This document shows positions 46,996 through 58,418 of a stretch of DNA of 64,000 nucleotides, one piece after another (position 1 is the stretch's first letter; every line of letters begins with the position of its first letter). The position numbers were made by a program, and so were the translations under genes. Under the pieces are notes generated by a model. That model ran no database searches, was not told where the DNA came from, and saw nothing but the letters and a program-made list of their open reading frames with translations. This DNA is from Thereva unica (taxonomy: Eukaryota; Arthropoda; Insecta; Diptera; Therevidae), in assembly GCA_949987705.1 (NCBI GenBank), contig OX465281.1:237791143-237855142 (forward strand), in the 5' to 3' direction.

Positions 46996-47164
46996 TAGTG
47001 ATGAGCAAAAATGGTCTTGTTCTTGCAGTGTTGCCTTGTTCTTGCACATTTTTCAAGAGCAAGAACAAAAACAAGACTTAGTTATTCTTGCAAGAACAAG
47101 AACAAGACAGACTGAACAAGAACAAGACTTAGTCTTGTCTTGTTCTTGCGTTTGTTCATCACTA
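46996..47164. mobile_element. 169-bp hAT-like MITE made of CAAGAACAAG words
   Basis: Ends TAGTGATGAGCAAA and TTTGTTCATCACTA; flanks ATATGTAT and GTAGGTAT agree at six of eight bases. Almost the whole interior consists of TCTTGTTCTTGC and its complement, with the two orientations changing near the middle. Confidence 0.65.
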
Positions 47165-47189
47165 GTAGGTATGTATGTATGTAGACAAA

Positions 47190-47288
47190 TCTTGAAATTT
47201 GATGTTGACCCACTTCCATATAACCGATCAACTTCAAATTATGCACATATACATATGTATAGTTAGTTCGCGTAACAATGCAATCTGA
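47190..47288. repeat. Dispersed module, left part, interrupted at 47289
   Basis: TTGACCCACTTCC, ACCGATCAACTTCAAATT and CAATGCAATCTGA match the start of the module copies at 47965 and 49740. It resumes at 49331 with AATCTGACCATTTTGTAAA. Confidence 0.65.
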
Positions 47289-47964
47289 CAAGACCCTCTC
47301 AACTACAGGCCATGAAGGAGAGTTTTTCGTGGTGTTGGACTCGGTCCAAAAAGTCACCGGAATAACATGGCAGAGAGGCAATTGGGGGAATTTTTGTTAT
47401 ATTTTTGCAGTAAAAAGTCATAAAATATTGTATTTTAACACTTTTAACTGCACTTGGATTTATCAGTGAATAGTTTTTTAGTGATTTCATTAAAAAAATA
47501 AAACAAATTTGGTGATAAAGTGTATTTAAGTGTTCTAATTGTAAAGGCGATCAACTTTTTTTCACATTCACGGCGTTTTTTCATGTTTATTTACGAAAAA
47601 ATGTTGAATATTTAATGTTTTATGTAGTTATGGAATTAAAAGTGATTTTAAAGTGATTAATACATATATTATGAAATTATTATTAAAAATATAGGTGCAG
47701 AAAAACACTTCCCTTATTCACTTTTCCGTTCGCACTTTTCTGTACTTATATGCGTAGTAATAATTGCAAAATAAATTAATTAATGACTTTAAAATCACTT
47801 TTAATTAAATATTCAGCATATTTTTCCTTAATATACACGAAAAAAACACCGCGAATGTAAAATAAATTGATCACCTTAACAATAATTAAGACACCAAAAA
47901 CACACTAAATCACTATTTTTTAAATTCTTTTATTTAACTTACACTGTTTGTCGTCAAATCTTGG

Positions 47965-48790
47965 AAGTTAAATTTGACCCACTTCCCGGTTTCGGATAGA
48001 GCTGAAATTTTGCATACACGTTTAGTTTGGATGACAATGCAATCTGGCCATTTTGTAAAAATATCAAGATGGCGGTTCCAAAATGGCGCCCGATTTTTGA
48101 AATTGTGCTCCGCGGCCCTCTGACATGGGTATCAAATGAAAGGATATGACAGGTAGAACACAATAAGCTATGTGGCGTCATTCCAAATTCAAAATGGCGG
48201 CCAACACTAAATTGCGGAAAGCTAAATTGCGAATAGCTTAGACTAAAAAGTAGAAAATATAACCGATCAACTTCCAATTTTGCACACACTCGTAGTTCGG
48301 GTGGTTAATGTGTATGAATGATGAGATGAATAGTTGAGTTAAGGGTGAGTTGATAATAAAGAAGCAATACACGTTACAAAAAATCACAAATAAACACAGA
48401 GATGCTGCTGTCAACTAAATTCAACTACTCAAATACTGAACTCATGTCCGTATGCATAATTTCAACTAAACACAGGTAGCAGAGCTGAGTCGAGTTCAGT
48501 CAACCTTAACCCAACTCGACTCCCGTTTACATGTAGTTAGACTTGGGTTCAACTTGAGTTCAACTCATCATGTATAAGTACTAAATGCAATCTGACCTTT
48601 TTGTAAAAAAATCAAGAAGACGGTTCCGAGATGGCGGCCGTTTTTGCAATTATGTTCCACCGAGCCCACGACATGGGTATCAAATGAATACAGTAAACTG
48701 TGTGACGTAATTTTAAATCTAATAGAATTGCCATCATAAAATGGCGGAATACATATAATAAACTAAAAAGTAGAAAATAAAAAAATTGTT
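47965..48790. repeat. Duplicated block, copy 1: two dispersed modules around a MITE
   Basis: In order: GACATGGGTATCAAATGAAA at about 48122, CAAAATGGCGGCCAACAC, ACCGATCAACTTCCAATTTT, a ~280-bp insert (48302-48585) with AGTTGAATAGTTGAG-like ends, GCAATCTGACC, a second CATGGGTATCAAATGAA at about 48672. The same order is at 49600-50160. Confidence 0.75.
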
Positions 48791-48850
48791 AAAAAAAATT
48801 TAAAAAAAAAATTCTTTTCATTAACTAAAAAATGTACTGAAAAGTAAAAA

Positions 48851-49098
48851 ATAAAAAATATTTTAAAGAAAGCGTGAAATTTCAATTTTAATGAAAAAGT
48901 TAATTAAAAGAATGGCGCATTTTTCATCAAAAATTGAAAATATAACTGTAAATCGCGTGAGATTTACAATAACCCTCAATTTTTTGCTTTGTTAATTTCA
49001 AATTCTAACAAAATTTTTTGATGAAAAATGCGCCATTCTTTTAATTAACTTTTTCATTAAAATTGAAATTTCACGCTTTCTTTAAAATATTTTTTTAT
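48851..49098. repeat. Foldback, ~83-bp arms
   Basis: TTAAAGAAAGCGTGAAATTT and AAAGAATGGCGCATTTTTCA (48851-48933) return as the reverse complement at 49015-49098, with an 81-bp loop. Confidence 0.85.
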
Positions 49099-49330
49099 AT
49101 TTTTTTTATTAAATCACTAAAGAAATAATCACTGATAATCCTTGTATAGTTTAAAGTGATAAATTATAATTTTTTTTCCACTTTTTACCACAAAAATATA
49201 ACAAAAACAGTCCCGAATCCACTCCGCGCCATATAAATTCTAACCAAATGTCAGATTTTTTGGACCGACTTCAGCTATGGTTGTATTAGTTCCAGAGAGA
49301 ACTTCATGGCCTGTAGTTGAGAGGGTCTTG

Positions 49331-49480
49331 AATCTGACCATTTTGTAAATAAATCAAGATGGTGGTTCAGACGACGCGACGGGCGGCCGAGTTTCGTAAT
49401 TGTGCTCGCCGACACGCGACATGGGTATCAAATATAAGGATATGACAAATAGAACACTATAATAGTGCAGTTTCCAGAGT
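49331..49480. repeat. Dispersed module, right part after the 2.0-kb insertion
   Basis: AATCTGACCATTTTGTAAAT, CAAGATGGTGG, then CGACATGGGTATCAAAT near 49416, completing the copy begun at 47190. Confidence 0.65.
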
Positions 49481-49599
49481 AAAAAAAATCACTGAATCTG
49501 CAAAAAAATTGTAAGTTAATGATATATGAGGAATGAGGAGAGTTTAGCAATAACAGGAAAGGTAACCGCTGAGTTCCGGGCCGTACTTTATGAAAATCA

Positions 49600-50160
49600 A
49601 GAGAAAATTCGGCCCCCTGACATGGGTATCAAATGAAAGGATTTGAAAAGTAGAATACAATTAGCTCGGCAGCATCATTCCGAATTCAAAATGGCGGCCA
49701 ACACAAAATTACGGAAGAGATAATATAGGTACTAAAATATAAAAAATATAAACGATTAACTTCAAATTTTGCACACATTCGTAGTTCGCGTGATTATTAG
49801 TATGTATACAAGATGAGTTGAATAGTTAAGTGTTGAAATAAAATAGCACTACACGTTACAAAAAAATCGCAAACAAAACGCAGAGGTGCTGCTGTCAACT
49901 AAATCCAACTACTCAAGTCACGTTTACTCCATTCTACATTTAGTTTGACTCGGGTAAAATTATGCAATATGACCATTTTGTAAACAAGAAGGCGGTTCCA
50001 AGATGGAGGCCGATTTTGAAAATTTTGTTCCGAGCTTACGACATGGGTATCAAATGAAAGAGTACGGCAGGTAGAGTAAAGTAAGCTGTGTGACGTCATT
50101 TTAAATTTAATATGGCCGTTGCCACACAATGGCCGAAGATATATGTATATTAGACTAAAA
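49600..50160. repeat. Duplicated block, copy 2
   Basis: Same order as 47965-48790: CTGACATGGGTATCAAATGA (49617), AATGGCGGCCAACACAAAAT, a MITE-like insert with ACACGTTACAAAAA and TGCTGCTGTCAACTAAATCC, ATGCAATATGACCATTTTGT, ACGACATGGGTATCAAATGA (50038). The MITE is shorter here. Confidence 0.75.
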
Positions 50161-50202
50161 AGTAGAAAATAAAAATAAATAGCTTAAAAAAACTAAAAAT
50201 AC

Positions 50203-50442
50203 GCTTTTATTTTAAAATTAATCAAGTAAAAAATAATTTTGAATGTAAAGTTTTTATTGCTGCAGCCAGTTACTTAAATGTAAGAAAGTGTGGGACGCTA
50301 ACGAAAAGTTCCAGTATTAATAAAATAGAGATATAGGTAAAGAGCGCTCCACTGTTTTTTACATTTAACTAACAGGCTGCAGCAATAAAAAGTTTACATT
50401 CAAAATTATTTTTTACTTTTTGGTTCATTTTAAAATAAAAGC
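50203..50442. repeat. Foldback, ~82-bp arms
   Basis: GCTTTTATTTTAAAATTAAT and TTATTGCTGCAGCC (50203-50283) return inverted at 50360-50442. It follows block copy 2 as the foldback 48851-49098 follows copy 1, though the arm sequences differ. Confidence 0.8.
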
Positions 50443-50449
50443 TTATTTT

Positions 50450-53069
50450 TAACTATTAATTTTTATTTTAAAGAAAAACTCTCTGCTTTCGACCTCTGTA
50501 ACTGTCTGTTTTGACAAACGTTTGTGGCTGGGACAAGAAGAAAACGGGAGCCCGAGATATCCGAATCAGACAGTAGTTTACAAGAAATAATAAGCATAAG
50601 TAAAGGGGTCGAAGGACGTTATATCTTTACAGGTGGATGCCACCATCGCTATCGCTTGGAAGGGTACACGCTATACCTTCTAATAGCACGGCTAGCGTCG
50701 CAATTGTTAGCTCGCTGTGTCAGGGGGGGGGGGGGTCTTGATACAGGGGTGGACGGTAGTCGACAGTTACTGGAAGAAGAAAATTTCGCGTGCTAAATTA
50801 CCACAAAACTAGGGGCGATAGCTGGAGGCACTGCCTCGAGAGCCGAACCCAACCGAATCGACGTAGACAAGTCGGAGGAGTCATGGTTGATGGTCTGGTC
50901 TTTCATTTCGTCAGCAGCTCGCCGGCGGGGGTTTCCGTGCCATCTATGGACCGGGGTACTACACTTACCTTTACTTAGGTACTCATTGCCTGTATTCCTG
51001 TACCTTTAGGAATCAATAATGACAATAGAATTTCAACTTCAGATATCAAATTTTTGCAGAAATGTCCTTTTTTCATTATACCTTTTACCGTCAACTGTGC
51101 ACACATTATCTTTTTTTATTGAAAGGCGAGTTTTTGCTAGTACTTCAAAAAAATTCTCCTTGATTTCCAATTGTTAGTGTACTTGAAAAAGCTATTATAA
51201 CTACAATCACGAATTTGACTACCGTCGCGTCGCCATAAAGTTCGAAGTGCTTCCGGATGTAACTGTTGTGTTTATCAAAATTTATGATGACATTTCCTGG
51301 AATAAAGCCACCCTTTATCCATGTAATGCACACCGGCATCTTTGTTCAGAAGTTTGTCAGAGATTTAATAGAGCCACATATTTCACTCAAAGGATAAGGA
51401 ATTGAGCATGGAGGCTACAGCTAGAAAATTGGAACCCATTCACAGTGGCTTTGTTCACCCGTTTAAATGCACGGATATGGGGTGGCTATAAGGATCATTA
51501 TAAACCAGCCACTGGCAAAGGATATATTTTTCTGCCAAAAGCCAGAAATTCAGCTGGGAACTTGAGACGGTGGCAGCGGTGGTGGATAAATGCCATAAAA
51601 ATTCACTTTATGCATGAAAATTGATTGCGAACTTCCATTTTATGGCATTCCGTGACAATGGGATTCAGCAAAATAGACCATGATATATCCTAGAACAAAT
51701 GATGAATAATTTTCACATATTTGCGAAATGCTGAAGGTAGACGACGACACGTCTATGTGCATTATGAGTTGCCAAGGAAAAATGAATTCCGTAAGAGAAA
51801 CGTCAAGCGAATAAACTGTAGAGACTGCTGCTAATAAAGTTCGGAAAGGATTCAGGATACTTGTGTCTACTATGCAAACACACATATGCAATTTTGAATT
51901 TTTACATGGCTGCAAGCTTTATAAGCACTTGAAATGCTTGAATTGACTTCCGTCGCGGGGCATTCATGAATGCAGGTGAGAAAATCTCGGATATCTGATA
52001 TTTTCAGCAACTGTATGCATTCAAAGGGATTCTTTTGAAACTGGATCGACACGGCACTGTGTGTTCAACTTTTTGATGCTATGAAATGAATCCTTTATTT
52101 TTTTTTTGTGAGAATGTACGAAAAAAAAAAAAAATCTTTTAGAGCTGGTTGGAGAATGTTGGCCCTCATGCTGATGCGTTTAATACTCGAGGAGAATTTA
52201 AATAAAAAAGCGATATTTGAATGAAAGCAGTTTGAATTGGCATATTTGTATAGTGGAATGGAACATAAAGCTTTGGCTGGTAATTCTAGGCCAAATAGAA
52301 ATATAAAACTTGAGCATGATGAAACCTTTAATGGTTTCAAATTGTAACAAGTTTAGGAACGTTGAGTTGTAGGTAGAGAAAACATAGAAAAGTTGTAGGA
52401 AAAACTTAAAAAAAGAGTGAAACGGGAGCCCATCCCCTTCTCGAAACCCATCCTGTAGCACCTTAAAATAACTTTCTGAATTTCAAATGGAGGTAGGCGA
52501 TAGAAAAAAATACGCCCTATGGGGCTTAGGCTGCATGCGCACTTCAATGAATATTGCCACCATAATATCTCAGCCCCTCAAGCTAAAGTACCTAACCCAG
52601 CAACTATATAAAGAAGTCGAGAACAAAAATGGCACAACATCCGACCTGGAGCGACTAGGCGAAAAGACATATCCATTCTAAACGAATAATAACGCCCAAC
52701 TAAAATCTTCAGTTTTGATCAAATAAAAACCAACTAATAATAACAAAAAATATGCAGGGTGTATTACTAAAAATGTCAAAACGCTTGGCTGTGAATAGAT
52801 TTTGGATAGACGAACAAAAAATCATAAGGGCGGGGGGGGGGGGGAATCGTAACGGTTTAGCCACTAGGCACTAGGGCGTTTTGAAATATTTTTGGAAGAG
52901 GTTTATGTATTACCCTGTATTTTTGTAACCCTATTAGATATTTATATGAATACGGCACAAAGTGCCTCTTGGCAAAGACGACATGAGAAAACTCCACTAC
53001 TGGTATATGGCAGGCATTACAACAGCGTGAATTGCCTGATAAAATAATAGAATTGATAAAAGCCCTGAA
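50450..53069. other. No repeat recognised; one weak candidate terminal exon
   Basis: Most of the stretch shows nothing. At 52571-52681 an ATCTCAG acceptor is followed by a 36-codon open frame (PLKLKYLTQQLYKEVENKNG, ending GEKTYPF and TAA) and an AAATAAAA signal near 52722. This could be the last exon of an unknown gene, but no partner exon was found. Confidence 0.2.
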
Positions 53070-53375
53070 AAAATATGGCGCCGTGCCGGCCAAGAAAGGA
53101 TAGACGTCCAAATCAGGCGAAGGAAATGGAATTGGCCACACCTTGCGATGCCAAAACGAAAATCTAGCCAAACAGGCTCTTGACTGGAATCCGCAAGGAT
53201 CCCGTCGAGTCGGAAGACCTGGAATAACGTGGAGGAGAATCCTACTAGCAGAGGCTACAACAATGGGGATATCCTGGTCGGAGCTGAGAGAAGTCGCCCA
53301 AAATAGAGTCCGGTGGAGGGCAATTGTTTCCGCCCTATGTCCTATGACGGATAAAAGGAGCATAAAGAAAAATTC
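53070..53375 (+). pseudogene. RTE-like LINE C-terminal fragment
   Basis: Reads RRAGQERIDVQIRRRKWNW, GHTLRCQNENLAKQALDWNP, RRVGRPGITWRRILLAEATT and MGISWSELREVAQNRVRWRA. It ends SALCPMTD. This is the conserved end of many insect RTE-like LINE polyproteins (WNPQG-R-RGRP-TWRR). Frameshifts lie upstream of 53143. Confidence 0.8.
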
Positions 53376-53899
53376 TTTTGTTTGAAGGCTACTTTTTCTA
53401 CTTTTTGGCCTGTATAAGTTTAAATTTGAGTTTTAGGGATCCGCGGCCTCCGCCCAATTGGCCGCCATCTTGGAAAAAGTGTGCAAATGGTTTTTCCACT
53501 ATATCTCCGTAGCAGTAGATCTTACAGAAAATTTATGAAAAGATTTTTTGTTAAGAATTAAATTATCTACAATTTATTATATAAGCTATTTTGCCATAAA
53601 TTTAATAATTAAGAAATTATAAGCCTTTTAAAAGCAAGGCAGTTACTCGCCATGAAAAAATAGCAGCTCTAGAGTGCTTTTTCACCCAGAAATTTCTCTC
53701 TGCTTCCACTTTTCTTTTGGGATGGAAAAATTCCTAACAGGAGATGACAAACACGAGATGGCTTTTTCGCTGATTATGATTAGAGGGGACATGGACGTCT
53801 GGGATGATAGTCTGCGCCTTAATACAGAGCTCAGCGAAATTATAGAACACAAAGGACTGGCAAGCAAACAAGAAGAGCTCTAATGAGTAGATAAATTAA

Positions 53900-54720
53900 A
53901 TGAAAATGAGCCTTGGGGAATTCAACAACGATATAGGTATGTATATAAATCATCTTGGGAGGCTTAAATGCCAAAGTAAGAGACGGAAGCCCTTGTAGAG
54001 GTAGCTTGTCGGCATTTACAGCTTGCATGAGAATACTAATGACAGTGGACAATTAGTTATGGGATTTGTCGTTGCAAGTACTAGTTTACCGAGTAAAGAC
54101 ATCCATAAAGCACTCTCTCGATTAGCAAGACAATCTCGACCAAATAAACAATATATTAATAGACGGCCGCCACCTTTCGCACCTGATGACGGTAGAAAGG
54201 TAAGCTGTAGAGTCGAAGAAGACAAGACAAGACAAGAAGAGAAATCCAGAGAGCTCGGAAAAGAAGAAAAAACAGCTCTGTTGTGAACTAGAGCAGAGAC
54301 TAGCACAGAGATAGAATATCGTAACAGGCGCGGGAGTTCTACCAAAGAGCCCATGAGAAAAGCACTTTTACGAATTGCTAAATGGCGAACTAACTGAGAT
54401 ATTGAAAGTTTCACCAGTTTCTGATGGTAATCTTACGCTGTTGCCTCCTAGCTTAGAAGAAGTTAGCAGAGCCATAAACCGCCTCGGCCATACTACAAGC
54501 AGCAACGAAAGCAAACCACCTAACATTAGTCCCATAATCAAGTTAGATGAGAACCAGTTTACAGTAGAAAAATGATTTACCTACCTTGGGTCAATAGTGG
54601 CGGCCGACAATAATATGAAACCAGAAATACTCGCACGGTTGCTAAAAACCAGCCTACTATAGTCTTATAAGGCTCTTCAAATCCAAGCATCTAAACTGTT
54701 ACGACGATGCACTGAAAAAA
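53900..54720 (+). pseudogene. LINE endonuclease/RT fragment with internal deletion
   Basis: Pieces in order: LNAKVRDGSPCRG (about 53955), SLHENTNDSGQLVMGF-like (54020-54070), LPSKDIHKAL, FYELLNGELTEIL (54362-54405), LPPSLEEVSRAINRLGHTTS (54440-54500), then directly KLDENQFTVEK and FTYLGSIVAADNNMKPEILA (54540-54640). The jump from the start of the RT to its post-catalytic part shows a large internal deletion. It is type-matched to the fragment at 53070-53375, but the order is wrong for one element. Confidence 0.7.
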
Positions 54721-54729
54721 AAAAAAAAC

Positions 54730-55228
54730 TTTGTTAATATATTACTGTAGAAATTTTAGTTAACATAAAATAGTTGTTCTAACAAATTCTTATATTTCAC
54801 AACACACCATTTGCACACCTTTACCAAGATGGCCCAAATGGAGGAGCCGCGGATCCCGAAAACTTAAATTTAGTCATATACCGACCCTCCTACCCAACCT
54901 AAAAATAAAATCTTGTCCTGCCTGCATTTTTGCAATGTCAAAGTATCATTTCCATGGACTACTTCTAGTTTGGCTCCAACGCGTGACGGTACGTTGCAAC
55001 GGCTTTAAATAAAAGAAGATTATGTTTGCACAGTTCGCGGTAGCGAAAAGATATAATGAAAAGGAGAACAAATCTACAAAATTTATTTTGGATACATATA
55101 AAGATTTAGAGTTACCTATAAAAAAATAGATTACAACTTTTTGCACTTATTTGGCTAAATTCGTCCGGCACATAAGCCCTGAAATTTAAAATGTATAAGT
55201 TAAAAATCCCCAGATACCGCTTTGAATT
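54730..55228. other. Nothing recognised
   Basis: Starts with a 16-base A run after the LINE fragment, perhaps its tail, then AT-rich sequence. Confidence 0.3.
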
Positions 55229-55550
55229 AATAAGCTTTGATCATACATTCGTTATTTGCAACCTTAAAAACCCTAGATATTCACTTTCATTGGAATCAGA
55301 AAATTGGAGAAATTCGTCCGCCATATTGGCCCGGCCATTTTGAATTTATAAGTTCTAGTCAAAACTTCGTTATTTGCTGCCTCAAAAAACCCCAGCTACA
55401 GAATCGGAACACAATTGGCAAATTCGTCGGATATATTGGCGTGGCGCGGCCATTTTTATAACTTTTGACCATAAATTTGTTATTAGCGACCTTAAAAACC
55501 CCTAGATACCAACATTCATTGAAATCGGAATAGAATTTGCAAATTCATTA
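55229..55550. repeat. Degenerate ~110-120-bp tandem repeat, relative of 11788-12190
   Basis: Three units, each with a TTCGTTATTTGC-like word followed by ACCTTAAAAACCC and CGTCCGCCATATTGGC. Starts are near 55235, 55352 and 55461. More diverged than the first array. Confidence 0.7.
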
Positions 55551-55559
55551 TTTCGGGAG

Positions 55560-56297
55560 GTTTCGTGGAAGACCCCCACGGACCTTAATGACAAATGAAG
55601 CTTTGCGATGACTGTTGCGCCCGCTATAGCGCACACATACATACCTACATAAATACATACATTCATAGATACACGCATACAGAAACTTTCTTTTATTAAT
55701 ATAAATGTGAATTTCGTTTCATAAATTTCGGGAAAACAAAGTTGTTGTTAGGAAACATATTACTTTTCTAAACAGCATTTCTGTGAAATATAATTAGCGA
55801 CTTTTAGAACAATGAATAACATAAAAAGTCTCAAAGTCACTACCGCATGAAATCGTACAAACTCAAACTTTTATTTCAATACAGAGAATTTTATTACAAC
55901 TTCATTTCCTTGAAAACAAAAAAAACTTTTCAATTACAGGTTTTTTTTTTAAATTTTAAAACTCCTCGCTTCAAAAATTAGAACCTGAAATTAAAGTGGA
56001 GGAAAAATTACTTGATTATTATAAAAAAGTACTATGCACCATGAATTTCATTAGTTATTATATGTAGCTTAAAACTAACTCCTTTCATTCTCTTTTGGTA
56101 GTTGAACAACCAGGACATTTACATTTATGTAGCTCAGGAATTAAAGCACCCAACTACCATTCAGCAACAGTTATGGTAAACAAAAAGTTGGGAAATTTTG
56201 TCAAAGCTGCTACTGTTCGGGAGTAGCAGTATACTTTCGAATATAAATGACGTTCCGGATGGATGGGACGCAATCAAATATCATACTTCATAATTCT
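55560..56297. other. Nothing recognised
   Basis: A short (ACAT)n-like tract lies near 55625-55680; otherwise AT-rich. Confidence 0.3.
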
Positions 56298-57258
56298 AGT
56301 TATTATTATTATTATTTATTTAAAAAACAAGGTGTACAAAAGAAGAACAATTTCCAGTTGGTAGTGCATTCCATAACGTAACACCAATCGTGAACTAACT
56401 TGGAAATTATGTCTAGGAATATTTAAATTAAGAGTCCTATTGGAAGTCGAGAACGCAATTTTAGTTTTGAGATAAGTAGGGTAATCAGAAAAAATAATTC
56501 GGCGCATAAAAATTAACATATTATATTCGAGATAAGACAATAGCGAAAACCCTAAAAATTTCCGAGTAAATGAAGAAATATGATCGAACTTCCTCAGTCC
56601 GTAAACATAACGGACAATAGAGTTAAATCCATTTGATAAGATACGCATAGAGGCATAATCCAAACGGCCAAACACCGGAATACCATATTGAATAAGAGGC
56701 ATAAGTAATGATTTAGCTACCTTTTGTTTTGTCAGCAGCGGAACATAAGACGAAGAATTCCGCAGAGTTCGTAAACCGCAGTCAATTTTGGAAGCTATAT
56801 CAAAAATGTAATCATTCCACGACAGAGTTTGATTTAGAATTACACCAAGATACCTACCTCTATCAACATATGGAACCGTTACACCATTAATGTGAATCTT
56901 CGGAAAAATCGCCACATTAAACACTCTTTTACAAATGACAATACTTTTAGATTTGTCGGGATTTAGTTTAAGCTTATTCTCTTTCGCCCATTTGTCCAAC
57001 CTATCCAAGTGACCATTGATTTTGGTAACACAATCATCAATCGTATGGCTGGTGCTTGAGCAATAAAGTTGCACATCATCAGCATACATATGAATGTTAG
57101 CAGAGTTACAACGTGAGTAACGTGAGTTACAATATCATTTAAAAATAACGAAAATAATAGTGGTCCAAGAATAGAACCCTGAGCTACACCGCTAGTGACA
57201 TTGACTAGTTGTGACGAGTTGCCATTTGTTGGCACAGTTTGCTGACGATCAGTGAGGT
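56298..57258 (-). pseudogene. Jockey/CR1-like LINE, 3' half, with (TAA)n tail
   Basis: Minus strand from 57258: TDRQQTVPTNGNSSQLVNVT, SGVAQGSILGPLLFSLFLND, a frameshift at a small tandem duplication near 57100, then YADDVQLYCSSTSHTIDDCV, KLKLNPDKSKSIVICKR, RYLGVILNQTLSWNDYIFD and SLLMPLIQYGIPVFGRLDYA to 56316. A (TAA)n tail at about 56299-56320 marks the 3' end. The other half continues at 58423 after a solo LTR. Confidence 0.88.
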
Positions 57259-57447
57259 TGTAACGAACCACGTTCGTTACTAAGAACCCTCTCTTAGAAA
57301 AATACTAAAGTAACCCGTTTCAACTCTAGAAGGCATTTCCTAACAAAGCTTTAGGAAAAATAAATATTTACTCAGCAGGCTGGGTGATTCTCCTTTGAAA
57401 GCTCACTTCAAAGCGTTAAAGCTTCTTACGCCGACGAGCTTTCTGGC

Positions 57448-57483
57448 TATAAAATAAACGGCTGCACCAGGCTAAAATTCAGT
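57448..57483 (+). promoter_or_regulatory. LTR core promoter: TATA box and initiator
   Basis: TATAAAA at 57448 and TTCAGTCT with TCAGT at 57479 are about 31 bp apart, the standard insect spacing. They would start transcripts at the U3/R border of the solo LTR. Confidence 0.6.
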
Positions 57484-57573
57484 CTTTAACCAGGCTCGTT
57501 CCGGAGAGGTCACCTTCTCCGGTCCTAGACCGTGTCGTGGTGTACGATCCGGCACGGTCATACTTTGCCCCTC

Positions 57574-57889
57574 AGGAATGTTGCCGAGGCCTTGTCGTGG
57601 TGTACGATCTGACTACGTGCCGAAGTAGCGATTCCTATACCGTCATTTCCAGAGGAATGTTGCCGAGGCCTTGTCGTGGTGTACGATCCGACTATGTGCC
57701 GAAGTAGCGATTCCTATACCGTCATTTCCAGAGGAATGTTGCCGAGGCCTTGTCGTGGTGTACGATCCGACTATATGCCGAAGTAGCGATTCCTATACCG
57801 ACATTTCCAGAGGAATGTTGCCGAGGCCTTGTCGTGGTGTACGATCCGGCTGTGTGCCGAAGTAGCTATTCCTATACCGTGTCGTGGTG
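57574..57889. repeat. 79-bp tandem repeat, four units, inside the LTR
   Basis: AGGAATGTTGCCGAGGCCTT starts at 57574, 57653, 57732 and 57811. Each unit contains GTCGTGGTGTACGATC and GCCGAAGTAGCGATTCCTAT. A diverged GAGGAATGTTTCCTGGACC unit follows at about 57949. Open frames over this stretch come from the period and are not genes. Confidence 0.92.
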
Positions 57890-58418
57890 TACGGTTAGAC
57901 TACAGACAAAACACCTACCAACCGCATACCGACCGACTACCGAATACCTGAGGAATGTTTCCTGGACCAATGTCGTGGTGTATGATCCGACATTGTTCCC
58001 GGCAGCATTGCCTGTACCAGTGTCGCGTTATGGCCAAATACAAGACCGACCACATACCGACACACACACACACACGCACATCCTGCTAGACCATTGACCC
58101 CAGCTTACGCACATGTAGAATAGAGTAGTGAGTAGGTAACTGCTTAGTAATAAATAAGTAGGAAACATGTATTGTAGAGGCAAACCGTAGTCAATTACTC
58201 AGAGATAGCTATAAGAAACCTGTAAACATGTATCCCGTATTTGCTTAGATTTAAGAGACCTTAATTGTTAGTACATAAGGAATATTTTGAATAAATAAAG
58301 AAATTTTAATTTGTAATAAGGTGTTTGTTCTCACACGACCCTGGACAACTCGAGAGCTCCCGGCAACCCTCCCTTAAAAAAGGAGGTTAGAGAACATTCC
58401 CGATGAAACACCATTACA

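Larger units (their letters stand above)
47289..49330. mobile_element. 2.0-kb element with CAAGACCCTCTCAACTACAG ends in a dispersed module
   Basis: CAAGACCCTCTCAACTACAG at 47289 and its inverse ending at 49330 are flanked by AATCTGA on both sides (47282-47288, 49331-49337), consistent with a 7- or 8-bp duplication and hence hAT-like or P-like. Subterminal words (TTTTTGGACCGA, TAAATCACTAA) also mirror, so arms exceed 200 bp. No transposase was recognised. It contains a further inverted repeat (about 47525-47905), two copies of the dispersed module and a foldback. Confidence 0.7.
57259..58418 (+). mobile_element. Solo LTR with 4-bp duplication AGGT
   Basis: TGTAACGAACCACG at the start and CACCATTACA at the end (TGT...ACA) are flanked by AGGT at 57255-57258 and 58419-58422. 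Removing it restores the LINE frame FLFSYL-TDRQQTV. The sequence has an LTR layout: TATAAAA at 57448, TCAGT initiator at 57479, a 79-bp tandem repeat, and AATAAA at 58290 and 58294. No internal gag/pol exists, so the element has been reduced by LTR-LTR recombination. The 4-bp duplication would fit a gypsy-type element. Confidence 0.88.

Noticed and set aside
50524..50796. 90-codon + frame with REPEISESDSSLQE
   Set aside because: No domain, frame passes through a homopolymer G run, and no gene context.
57671..58097. Two overlapping open frames with repeated SWCTIRL... peptides
   Set aside because: They arise from the 79-bp tandem repeat in the solo LTR; 79 is not a multiple of three, so each unit reads in another frame.
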